Positions 30,749 through 43,000 of a stretch of DNA of 64,000 bases are shown here, in pieces. The position numbers were made by a program, and so were the translations under genes. The notes below the pieces were generated by a model. That model did no database searches. It was given only the letters and a program-made list of their open reading frames with translations, and was not told the origin of the DNA. Origin of the DNA: Proales similis (taxonomy: Eukaryota > Rotifera > Eurotatoria > Ploima > Proalidae); assembly GCA_019059635.1 (NCBI GenBank), contig JAGVRJ010000006.1, positions 496,001-560,000 on the forward strand, in the 5' to 3' direction. How positions within the stretch are numbered: the first letter of the stretch is position 1; each line of letters opens with the position of its first letter.

Positions 30749-33700
30749 TTATTTGGCATCATTTGCAGCAGTGAGTTTTTCATTTAGCCTCGTGAGTACG
30801 TCTGGCGAAGAAGAGAGAACACACTCTCTCACGTAGCTTATTCGAATCTTGGATAGCTGCTTCTTGTCCGCAATGTCGAGCAAAAATTCGAGATTTTTCT
30901 ACCATTAGACAAGAACGATTTAGATTTAGTTGTAGGAAATTGAATTAATTGAAAAGAAAACCCAACCAATCTGTCTCTGGCCTTGTCCAGGTCACTCTTA
31001 AGTTTCTTATTCTCCTGAAAGGTTTGATTGAGGTTATTGCTGTGAAAATGGAGCCGATCAATTAAGTGACTTGCCTCTTCTAATTTAATCATTGAAGCGC
31101 TCTCGTCCTTCTTTTCCTTTTCGAACCATTCCTTTGTGCTCAGTCTCGAGATTTTGTTGAACACGCTGCTATCCGGCTCATTTGGGTAGATGCCAAACAA
31201 TTGCACAAATAGCGGATGATCCGAGTAGAAAGTCATCAGCTGAAAAAAGAAAAAAAAAGTTCGTTTAAGTCGACTATCGGTTCCTTGCAAATAAAGCGCT
31301 TGGCTTGAAGGCCCTTCTCCCCTGCTTACTTGTGAGTCGACCTGATCATATTTGGCCATTGTCTGAAGTTTTATTTTTTCCGCTTGCGTTTCGGTTTCGG
31401 TCTTTCGATATCCTTGATCGCCGTAAAGTTTGAATTGACAAAACATCTTCTGTAAAATAGATACAATAAAATTTGATTTTTTCAATTAACGAGCCATTGA
31501 AAAGCTCAAATGCTCACCGCATAGCCACTCAAGAGACAGCGTACGTTTTTTATTCTGACCAAAAAGTAAAGCTGTTTCAGACTCTTCTGCGGATTTTGAA
31601 TGACCACATTGTTCAGGCTTTGATACACAATGCCCTGTGCATCACATGGCAAGATTTCCACCTTTAAAGTGCCCACGAGTCGCTTTTTAAAGTCAAATAT
31701 CTTCAATACTTCATCGAATGGGACCTAAATTACACGAAGAGTTAGGCTCGAGGCAGGTTGGAGCCGATCAAGACAAACTCAGGATGGCTTACTCGATGAA
31801 GAATACAACGCGGCTCGATCAAAGCAGAGCCAATATAAACTGGTTGGTCAGGTTCATCAAAAAACGGGTCAAAGTCCTTAATGTAATATGTAATGTTGGA
31901 AGAGTTGGATAAATGTTGGTTAAATGTTGGAGAGGAGCGTGATTAGATGAACGATTGGGAGAGGAGCAGGATAAGGAACTTGCCTGGAACTTGGCGCTGT
32001 TCACTTTGCCATCCTCTTTGAAGTCTTGGTACATCTCCAACATGTAGACTTTGCGATCGATGAACTTGTCCGCATCCCAGAGCCACCGCCTATTGGTGCC
32101 AAACATCTTCACAACAACGTACGGCTGTTGTTAATGCGGTCAATTAGGACTGCCAAAGTGATAGGAAACAGCAAATGAGAGACAGACCCGAATTTTGGAG
32201 TCGGCTAGACCCATCACTTTGGGATTCAGGATCATCGGCTTGTACTTGAGTTTTTTGTCGAGAAGAATAGAAATTTGATTTGCCTCTTCGATGTGAGGCA
32301 TGAGATCGACGAGTTCGTTCAAACACGCCAACTCTTCCGGGTTGTTTCGATCCTCGTCTGAGATTAGGCCGCTTTCTTCAGCGATCTCGTGTTGAATCTT
32401 GTCAACACTGAATGCGCTTATTTGTGCACTGAAAGACTCCGAGTCCTGGTCGAGCTTGCTCGGGTCTATGAACAAGTAATAGACCGAGGCGCCGAACACA
32501 AGCCGGTCGAAATTGCTCAGTTTGAACTTTTCACTTTGCTGACGCCCGTTGCGAAGGACTCGGGCGTTGTTGTAGGGCTCAAGGTGATACTCGTCTTTTT
32601 TTAAGATTATTCCCGCATGATGATCAAGAATACCAATGCCGGTCAGCTGGATGTCGGCCTTTTGGCTCGAGCCGATTATCAATGTTTTTTTGCTCTTGTC
32701 GTATTCGAGCAAGAACTTCAACGAACCGGTCAATATAGGATCAACGTTTATGTTGAACAGATGAGCAACTGTTTTAGCTCGCTCGTTCACGTCCGGTCTG
32801 TTTCCAATTTCTCTGGCCTGCAAAATTGATCACAATAGATAGCGGTGCCTTCAGGTGACCGTGACGAGCAGATCTACTTGCCTTTCGTTCAGCCTCGGCC
32901 AGTTTCTCCTCGTAACTCCTTTTCATAGAATCTATTTGCTGCTCGCTGTCCTCAATCATTCGTCGCAGATTTTCTTCAATCTCTCTCTTGGATGCTTGAA
33001 AGTCTTGTAATTTGTTTCAACGAGTGTTTAGTCAATGAACGCTTTTGATAAATTGATGATTTTCAGTGCCACCTTGTTCGGCCGTATTATCTGAATCGGG
33101 CAATTGATGAATGGTGCCTGATACCGACATCATTACTTTGAGGCGATTTATTTCCTCTTGAAGTTCTCTGATAAGCTTGTCTTTCGGATCTTCGTTGATT
33201 ACCGCCGAGCATTTTATCTGTTTGGCTCTGTCCGCTAGAATCGCACGTCAACGCGTTGATTTTAATCTGGCGACCGAATCGGTTTTACCATAGCGTAATG
33301 TTGACAATGTCTCAGCGTAGTTGTTGCTTGACGGGCTGATTGCGGCCAACTTTGGCCAATTTTTAAAAACCAAGCATCCACGAGCAGAAGCTGTTGCTTA
33401 CCATTACTGTTTTGGAGTTACCACCCAACGCGTTCATCAACAGCTTGGTCAGCACAGAATCACGGTACGGAACACGGACATTTTGCCCGCTTGACTGAGA
33501 GGCCAATGCCGCGATGCAATTACCTAAACAGGTGAGCGAAAGGTTGATGGCCACACCTGGTCAAAATGCTCTCGAGTTGAAGAAGGAAGGGAAATTTTGA
33601 GGATGAAGACATCTGATTCACCTTCTTTAAAACGATCACCGGTCGTTTCAGCTTTGGCAACACGTTCGCTGCCGGCCAAGTCGATGAGATCGATTACAGA

Positions 33701-34862
33701 GACACGTTGCATGAGAGTTCCGTCGCCTTCTTTCTTGAACGTCTGCTTGATAGTCAGCTCAACGATCGTATGCGCCCGACTCGAAAATTTCGAAAAAAAT
33801 TGATTTAATAGATTTAAAAAAAAACAGAGCGATGAAATATAGTTTGACACCTGCTAGTGGCGTTCATTTTGGTCGCCGCAATAATCTTGTTCTTGTTTCC
33901 CCTTTCAGTGAGCTTTTTGACGTCAGCATAACTCCAAACAGCAGTTGGCTTCAAATCCTTGTCCATAACTTGCAAAATTCATTCAGCGACTGCGCCAAAG
34001 GACGAACAAGACAAAGAAAGCGGTAGAGGCTGGCTACAAGTGAACATACTGAAAAATCCACGTCCTGGACGCTCATGAATCGGGAGGCCTTTCCGCTCCA
34101 TATCTTTCGGATTAAGAAGGTCTCTTACGATCTCATTGTAGATTTCTATCATCGAAAAGGTGACCTTCAAAGTTGATTGTCCAAGCTTATGTGATCTGGG
34201 CGAACCCTCAAGAGGCGATCTGTTACCTCGAACTTTCGGCTAGTGTCTGTGTTTTTACTACACTCGATTGTTTTAAACAATGCGTCGCATAGTCGAGGTA
34301 CGACTCCAGTGTTCGTGCCCATTCCCACAATACTGTATGACTTGCCTTTGTTTTGAGTTTATAATTAATGATAATTGTGAGATTGGGAATAGCTAACTGA
34401 CCTGACCCTGTTTGGCCGTAGGCGAAGATGCTCGCGTTGTAGCCATCAAGGGCGTTTTGAAGTATGGCGCTGCCCAGTTCTTGATAGATCTTTTGCTGAT
34501 CGCAATAATTCGAGCCTGCAGTCGGCTTCAAATAACCATCCGGGTCGGCTTGGTATCCGTCAAAGCTCCAGAACGAATGATCGAATGCAAATGTGCGCGG
34601 CGTTTCACTGCTGTTCAAGTCGGACGGTGGCTTCAGAATGGTATGATTGCTTCGCATCGATACAACGCATTCTGTGAATATCTCGCGCTCGCGGTCATTG
34701 TAAACTCGAGAGCAGGAGGAGTTAAGGATTAAGAAGCAAAACGAATATGCAATCAATACGATTAAAAATAGAACAATTGAATTCTTCAAATTCGGAATCA
34801 CAATTCAAAAAGGATATAAAACTTCGAACTCGAACCGCGACTTTAATGTTTTCACTTGTCAT
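30749..34862 (-). CDS. Kinesin-3 family motor with FHA domain, KIF28/KLP-6 type
   Basis: Plus-end microtubule motor, 985 residues in 17 minus-strand exons: 34823-34862, 34402-34704, 34227-34345, 34050-34164, 33851-33968, 33622-33779, 33402-33556, 33289-33349, 33073-33234, 32882-33003, 32188-32817, 31984-32124, 31793-31876, 31518-31724, 31330-31449, 30967-31239, 30749-30898. All phases close. Motor: [13 protein letters not shown] start, Walker A GQTGSGK (about 109-115), switch I NATSSRAH, switch [20 protein letters not shown] neck coil and an FHA domain (about 484-575) follow, then a tail with WLWDADKF and [19 protein letters not shown], typical of KIF28P and nematode KLP-6 (928 residues). In KLP-6 this motor acts in cilia; here that is inference. 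Introns 32818-32881 and 31877-31983 have GC donors. Switch I reads SRAH instead of the common SRSH. Confidence 0.92.
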
Positions 34863-35119
34863 TTCTTTGTATTTTTTTTAAATGTTAAAAAACCAAAAAA
34901 AAGAGGTTCAAAAATATGTACACAGATCCAGGCAAGACCAAGCATATAATTTATTTCGCTATAGCAACTTCCAAATCTCCCGACATAAACATAATAAGAA
35001 GGACCGGCTAAATTAAGGAGCAATAAAATAAATTGCCTTTTCCTTCACTAAGCTTGAAATTTAAACTACCTCATCAGAAATGCAAATATTCATAGGATTT
35101 AAAATTAATTGAAAAAATA
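34863..35119. other. AT-rich DNA between the kinesin start and the satellite
   Basis: About 260 bp holding the kinesin promoter region on the minus strand. The right-hand end already shows blurred similarity to the satellite monomer, so the boundary is gradual. Confidence 0.5.
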
Positions 35120-35462
35120 TGTCAGAGGCCTAATATTAATATTTGAGTAAGGTGAAGCTAAAAGTCGTTTTTAAGCATAAAAGACCAGAATGATAAATAA
35201 GTCGGGACAAAAGGCGTTTTTCTCGGTCAAGGACGCTTTTTCAAAAGAATTTTGATAAATATAAATTTTTCGGGCTGAGTTGGGGAATGCGATTTTTAGT
35301 TTGAGAATTATAAATCGTTCAATCTGAGGGCCAGGAGAAAGGCTAAAAGCCGTTTTCATGTTTAAAAGAGAGGAATAATGAACGTGTCGAATTAAAAAGG
35401 CGTTTTTCACTGTAAAGAAGGCTTTATCAGAAAGATTTTCATCGATATTTATTTTTCAGGAT
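35120..35462. repeat. Diverged edge monomers of the satellite
   Basis: The first one to two units are clearly related but degraded: for example AAAAGTCGTTTTTAAGCAT where inner copies have AAAAGCCGTTTTCATGTAT, and AAGGACGCTTTTTC for AAGAAGGCTTTATC. Divergence falls sharply after 35463. Confidence 0.85.
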
Positions 35463-38400
35463 GAGTTGGGGAATGCGATTTTAAGTTTGAAAATTATTTA
35501 TCTTTAATTCTGAGGGCCTTGAGAAAGGCTAAAAGCCGTTTTAATGTATGAAAGACAAGAATAATGGACGTGACGGCTTAAAAAGGCGTTTTTCACTGTA
35601 AAGAAGGCTTTATCAGAAAAATTATCATCGATATTAATTTTTCAGGCTGAGTTGGGGAATGCGATTTTAAGTTTGAAAATTATTTATCTTTAATTCTGAG
35701 GGCCTTGAGAAAAGCTATAAGCCGTTTTAATGTATGAAAGACAAGAATAATGGACGTGACGGCTTAAAAAGGCGTTTTTCACTGTAAAGAAGGCTTTATC
35801 AGAAAAATTATCATCGATATTTATTTTTCAGGATGAGTTGGGGAATGCGATTTTAAGTTTGAAAATTATTTATCTTTAATTCTAAGGGCCTTGGGAAAGG
35901 CTAAAAGCCGTTTTTTTGTATGAAAGACAAGAATAATGAACTTGTCGGCTTAAAAAGGCGTTTTTCACTGTAAAGAAGGCTTTATCAGAAAAATTATCAT
36001 CGATATTTATTTTTCAGGATGAGTTGGGGAATGCGATTTTAAGTTTGAAAATTATTTATCTTTAATTCTGAGGGCCAGGGGAAAGGCTAAAATCCGTTTT
36101 CATGTATGAAAGACAAGAATAATGAACGTGTCGGCTTAAAAAGGCGTTTTTCACTGTAAAGAAGGCTTTATCAGAAAAATTATCATCGATATTAATTTTT
36201 CAGGCTGAGTTGGGGAATGCGATTTTAAGTTTGAAAATTATTTATCTTTAATTCTGAGGGCCAGGGGAAAGGCTAAAAGCCGTTTTCATGTATGAAAGAC
36301 AAGAATAATGAACGTGTCGGCTTAAAAAGGCGTTTTTCACTGTAAAGAAGGCTTTATCAGAAAAATTATCATCGATATTTATTTTTCAGGATGAGTTGGG
36401 GAATGCGATTTTAAGTTTGAAAATTATTTATCTTTAATTCTGAGGGCCAGGGGAAAGGCTAAAAGCCGTTTTGATGTATGAAAGACAAGAATAATGAACT
36501 TGTCGGCTTAAAAAGGCGTTTTTCACTATATAGAAGGCTTTATCAGAAAAATTATCATCGATATTAATTTTTCAGGATGAGTTGGGGAATGCGATTTTTA
36601 GTTTGAAAATTATTTATCTTTAATTCTGAGGGCCTTGAGAAAGGCTAAAAGCCGTTTTGATGTATGAAAGACAAGAATAATGAACTTGTCGGCTTAAAAA
36701 GGCGTTTTTCACTATATAGAAGGCTTTATCAGAAAAATTATCATCGATATTAATTTTTCAGGATGAGTTGGGGAATGCGATTTTTAGTTTGAAAATTATT
36801 TATCTTTAATTCTGAGGGCCTTGAGAAAGGCTAAAAGCCGTTTTCATGTATGAAAGACAAGAATAATGAACTTGTCGGCTTAAAAAGGCGTTTTTCACTA
36901 TATAGAAGGCTTTATCAGAAAAATTTTCATCGATTTTAATTTTTCAGGCTGAGTTGGGGAATGCGATTTTAAGTTTGAAAATTATTTATCTTTAATTCTG
37001 AGGGCCTTGGGAAAGGCTAAAAGCCGTTTTTATGTATGAAAGACAAGAATAATGAACGTGTCGGCTTAAAAAGGCGTTTTTCACTGTAAAGAAGGCTTTT
37101 TCAGAAAAATTATCATCGATATTAATTTTTTAGGCTGAGTTGGGGAATGCGATTTTAAGTTTGAAAATTATTTATCTTGAATTCTGAGGGCCAGGGGAAA
37201 GGCTAAAAGCCGTTTTCATGTATGAAAGACAAGAATAATGAACGTGTCGGCTTATAAAGGCGTTTTTCACTGTAAAGAAGGCTTTATCAGAAAAATTATC
37301 ATCGATATTTATTTTTCAGGATGAGTTGGGGAATGCGATTTTTAGTTTGAAAATTATTTATCTTTAATTCTGAGGGCCAGGGGAAAGGCTAAAATCCGTT
37401 TTCATGTATGAAAGACAAGAATAATGAACGTGTCGGCTTAAAAAGGCGTTTTTCACTGTAAAGAAGGCTTTATCAGAAAAATTATCATCGATATTAATTT
37501 TTCAGGCTGAGTTGGGGAATGCGATTTTAAGTTTGAAAATTATTTATCTTTAATTCTGAGGGCCAGGGGAAAGGCTAAAAGCCGTTTTCATGTATGAAAG
37601 ACAAGAATAATGAACGTGTCGGCTTAAAAAGGCGTTTTTCACTGTAAAGAAGGCTTTATCAGAAAAATTATCATCGATATTTATTTTTCAGGATGAGTTG
37701 GGGAATGCGATTTTAAGTTTGAAAATTATTTATCTTTAATTCTGAGGGCCAGGGGAAAGGCTAAAAGCCGTTTTCATGTATGAAAGACAAGAATAATGAA
37801 CGTGTCGGCTTAAAAAGGCGTTTTTCACTGTAAAGAAGGCTTTATCAGAAAAATTATGATCGATATTTATTTTTCAGGATGAGTTGGGGAATGCGATTTT
37901 AAGTTTGAAAATTATTTATCTTTAATTCTGAGGGCCTTGAGAAAGGCTAAAAGCCGTTTTCATGTATGAAAGACAAGAATAATGAACTTGTCGGCTTAAA
38001 AAGGCGTTTTTCACTATATAGAAGGCTTTATCAGAAAAATTTTTATCGATTTTAATTTTTCAGGCTGAGTTGGGGAATGCGATTTTAAGTTTGAAAATTA
38101 TTTATCTTTAATTCTGAGGGCCTTGGGAAAGGCTAAAAGCCGTTTTTATGTATGAAAGACAAGAATAATGAACGTGTCGGCTTAAAAAGGCGTTTTTCAC
38201 TGTAAAGAAGGCTTTATCAGAAAAATTATCATCGATTTTAATTTTTCAGGCTGAGTTGGGGAATGCGATTTTAAGTTTGAAAATTATTTATCTTTAATTC
38301 TGAGGGCCTTGGGAAAGGCTAAAAGCCGTTTTTATGTATGAAAGACAAGAATAATGAACGTGTCGGCTTAAAAAGGCGTTTTTCACTGTAAAGAAGGCTT

Positions 38401-39926
38401 TATCAGAAAAATTATGATCGATATTTATTTTTCAGGATGAGTTGGGGAATGCGATTTTAAGTTTGAAAATTATTTATCTTTAATTCTGAGGGCCTTGAGA
38501 AAGGCTAAAAGCCGTTTTCATGTATGAAAGACAAGAATAATGAACTTGTCGGCTTAAAAAGGCGTTTTTCACTATATAGAAGGCTTTATCAGAAAAATTT
38601 TCATCGATTTTAATTTTTCAGGCTGAGTTGGGGAATGCGATTTTAAGTTTGAAAATTATTTATCTTTAATTCTGAGGGCCTTGGGAAAGGCTAAAAGCCG
38701 TTTTTATGTATGAAAGACAAGAATAATGAACGTGTCGGCTTAAAAAGGCGTTTTTCACTGTAAAGAAGGCTTTATCAGAAAAATTATCATCGATATTAAT
38801 TTTTCAGGCTGAGTTGGGGAATGCGATTTTAAGTTTGAAAATTATTTATCTTGAATTCTGAGGGCCAGGGGAAAGGCTAAAAGCCGTTTTCATGTATGAA
38901 AGACAAGAATAATGAACGTGTCGGCTTAAAAAGGCGTTTTTCACTGTAAAGAAGGCTTTATCAGAAAAATTATCATCGATATTTATTTTTCAGGATGAGT
39001 TGGGGAATGCGATTTTTAGTTTGAAAATTATTTATCTTTAATTCTGAGGGCCTTGAGAAAGGCTAAAAGCCGTTTTCATGTATGAAAGACAAGAATAATG
39101 AACTTGTCGGCTTAAAAAGGCGTTTTTCACTATATAGAAGGCTTTATCAGAAAAATTTTCATCGATTTTAATTTTTCAGGCTGAGTTGGGGAATGCGATT
39201 TTAAGTTTGAAAATTATTTATCTTTAATTCTGAGGGCCTTGGGAAAGGCTAAAAGCCGTTTTTATGTATGAAAGACAAGAATAATGAACGTGTCGGCTTA
39301 AAAAGGCGTTTTTCAATGTAAAGAAGGCTTTATCAGAAAAATTATCATCGATATTAATTTTTCAGGCTGAGTTGGGGAATGCGATTTTAAGTTTGAAAAT
39401 TATTTATCTTTAATTCTGAGGGCCTTGGGAAAGGCTAAAAGCCGTTTTTATGTATGAAAGACAAGAATAATGAACGTGTCGGCTTAAAAAGGCGTTTTTC
39501 AATGTAAAGAAGGCTTTATCAGAAAAATTATCATCGATATTAATTTTTCAGGCTGAGTTGGGGAATGCGATTTTAAGTTTGAAAATTATTTATCTTGAAT
39601 TCTGAGGGCCAGGGGAAAGGCTAAAAGCCGTTTTCATGTATGAAAGACAAGAATAATGAACGTGTCGGCTTAAAAAGGCGTTTTTCACTGTAAAGAAGGC
39701 TTTATCAGAAAAATTATCATCGATATTTATTTTTCAGGATGAGTTGGGGAATGCGATTTTTAGTTTGAAAATTATTTATCTTTAATTCTGAGGGCCAGGG
39801 GAAAGGCTAAAAGCCGTTTTCATGTATGAAAGACAAGAATAATGAACTTGTCGGCTTAAAAAGGCGTTTTTCACTATATAGAAGGCTTTATCAGAAAAAT
39901 TTTCATCGATTTTAATTTTTCAGGCT

Positions 39927-40030
39927 GAGTTGGGGAATGCGATTTTAAGTTTGAAAATTATTTATCTTTTTCAGGCTGAGTTGGGGAATGCGATTTTAAG
40001 TTTGAAAATTATTTATCTTGAATTCTGAGG
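39927..40030. repeat. Register break: 51-bp partial duplication inside the satellite
   Basis: The landmark GAGTTGGGG appears at 39927 and again at 39978, only 51 bp later, instead of 186. The segment from TTTTCAGGCTGAG to TTATCTT is repeated, joining TATCTTT to TTTCAG. This equals a monomer lacking 135 bp and is the largest irregularity seen in the array. Confidence 0.9.
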
Positions 40031-43000
40031 GCCAGGGGAAAGGCAAAAAGCCGTTTTCATGTATGAAAGACAAGAATAATGAACGTGTCGGCTTAAAAAG
40101 GCGTTTTTCACTGTAAAGAAGGCTTTATCAGAAAAATTATCATCGATATTAATTTTTCAGGCTGAGTTGGGGAATGCGATTTTAAGTTTGAAAATTATTT
40201 ATCTTGAATTCTGAGGGCCAGGGGAAAGGCTAAAAGCCGTTTTCATGTATGAAAGACAAGAATAATGAACGTGTCGGCTTAAAAAGGCGTTTTTCACTGT
40301 AAAGAAGGCTTTATCAGAAAAATTATCATCGATATTAATTTTTCAGGCTGAGTTGGGGAATGCGATTTTAAGTTTGAAAATTATTTATCTTGAATTCTGA
40401 GGGCCAGGGGAAAGGCTAAAAGCCGTTTTCATGTATGAAAGACAAGAATAATGAACTTGTCGGCTTAAAAAGGCGTTTTTCACCATATAGAAGGCTTTAT
40501 CAGAAAAATTTTCATCGATTTTAATTTTTCAGGCTGAGTTGGGGAATGCGATTTAAAGTTTGAAAATTATTTATCTTTAATTCTGAGGGCCTTGGGAAAG
40601 GCTAAAAGCCGTTTTTATGTATGAAAGACAAGAATAATGAACGTGTCGGCTTAAAAAGGCGTTTTTCAATGTAAAGAAGGCTTTATCAGAAAAATTATCA
40701 TCGATATTAATTTTTCAGGCTGAGTTGGGGAATGCGATTTTAAGTTTGAAAATTATTTATCTTGAATTCTGAGGGCCAGGGGAAAGGCTAAAAGCCGTTT
40801 TCATGTATGAAAGACAAGAATAATGAACGTGTCGGCTTAAAAAGGCGTTTTTCACTGTAAAGAAGGCTTTATCAGAAAAATTATCATCGATATTTATTTT
40901 TCAGGATGAGTTGGGGAATGCGATTTTTAGTTTGAAAATTATTTATCTTTAATTCTGAGGGCCTTGGGAAAGGTTAAAAGCCGTTTTTATGTATGAAAGA
41001 CAAGAATAATGAACGTGTCGGCTTAAAAAGGCGTTTTTCAATGTAAAGAAGGCTTTATCAGAAAAATTATCATCGATATTAATTTTTCAGGCTGAGTTGG
41101 GGAATGCGATTTTAAGTTTGAAAATTATTTATCTTGAATTCTGAGGGCCAGGGGAAAGGCTAAAAGCCGTTTTCATGTATGAAAGACAAGAATAATGAAC
41201 GTGTCGGCTTAAAAAGGCGTTTTTCACTGTAAAGAAGGCTTTATCAGAAAAATTATCATCGATATTTATTTTTCAGGATGAGTTGGGGAATGCGATTTTT
41301 AGTTTGAAAATTATTTATCTTTAATTCTGAGGGCCTTGAGAAAGGCTAAAAGCCGTTTTCATGTATGAAAGACAAGAATAATGAACTTGTCGGCTTAAAA
41401 AGGCGTTTTTCACTATATAGAAGGCTTTATCAGAAAAATTTTCATCGATTTTAATTTTTCAGGCTGAGTTGGGGAATGCGATTTTAAGTTTGAAAATTAT
41501 TTATCTTTAATTCTGAGGGCCTTGGGAAAGGCTAAAAGCCGTTTTTATGTATGAAAGACAAGAATAATGAACGTGTCGGCTTAAAAAGGCGTTTTTCAAT
41601 GTAAAGAAGGCTTTATCAGAAAAATTATCATCGATATTAATTTTTCAGGCTGAGTTGGGGAATGCGATTTTAAGTTTGAAAATTATTTATCTTGAATTCT
41701 GAGGGCCAGGGGAAAGGCTAAAAGCCGTTTTCATGTTTAAATGACAGGAATAATGAACATTTCGAATTACAAAGGCGTTTTTCACTGTAAAGAAGGCTTT
41801 TCAGATAAATTTTTATTGATATTAATTTTTCAGGATGAGTTGGGGAATGCGATTTTAAGTTTGAAAATTATTTATCTTTAATTCTGAGGGCCAGGGGAAA
41901 GGCTAAAAGCCGTTTTCATGTTTAAATGACAGGAATAATGAACATTTCGAATTACAAAGGCGTTTTTCACTGTAAAGAAGGCTTTATCAGAAAAATTTTC
42001 ATCGATTTTAATTTTTCAGGCTGAGTTGGGGAATGCGATTTTTAGTTTGAAAATTATTTATCTTTAATTCTGAGGGCCTTGAGAAAGGCTAAAAGCCGTT
42101 TTTATGTATGAAAGACAAGAATAATGAACGTGTCGGCTTAAAAAGGCGTTTTTCACTATATAGAAGGCTTTATCAGAAAAATTTTCATCGATTTTAATTT
42201 TTCAGGCTGAGTTGGGGAATGCGATTTTAAGTTTGAAAATTATTTATCTTTAATTCTGAGGGCCTTGGGAAAGGCTAAAAGCCGTTTTTATGTATGAAAG
42301 ACAAGAATAATGAACGTGTCGGCTTAAAAAGGCGTTTTTCAATGTAAAGTAGGCTTTATCAGAAAAATTATCATCGATATTAATTTTTCAGGCTGAGTTG
42401 GGGAATGCGATTTTAAGTTTGAAAATTATTTATCTTGAATTCTGAGGGCCAGGGGAATGGCTAAAAGCCGTTTTCATGTATGAAAGACAAGAATAATGAA
42501 CGTGTCGGCTTAAAAAGGCGTTTTTCACTGTAAAGAAGGCTTTATCAGAAAAATTATCATCGATATTAATTTTTCAGGCTGAGTTGGGGAATGCGATTTT
42601 AAGTTTGAAAATTATTTATCTTGAATTCTGAGGGCCAGGGGAAAGGCTTAAAGCCGTTTTCATGTATGAAAGACAAGAATAATGAACGTGTCGGCTTAAA
42701 AAGGCGTTTTTCACTGTAAAGAAGGCTTTATCAGAAAAATTATCATCGATATTTATTTTTCAGGATGAGTTGGGGAATGCGATTTTTAGTTTGAAAATTA
42801 TTTATCTTTAATTCTGAGGGCCTTGAGAAAGGCTAAAAGCCGTTTTTATGTATGAAAGACAAGAATAATGAACGTGTCGGCTTAAAAAGGCGTTTTTCAC
42901 TGTAAAGAAGGCTTTATCAGAAAAATTTTCATCGATTTTAATTTTTCAGGCTGAGTTGGGGAATGCGATTTTAAGTTTGAAAATTATTTATCTTTAATTC

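Noticed and set aside
30838-30966. Read-through C-terminus of the kinesin ([10 protein letters not shown] and following)
   Set aside because: A 68-bp intron here changes frame and leads to a better tail ([18 protein letters not shown]) ending close to a polyadenylation signal.
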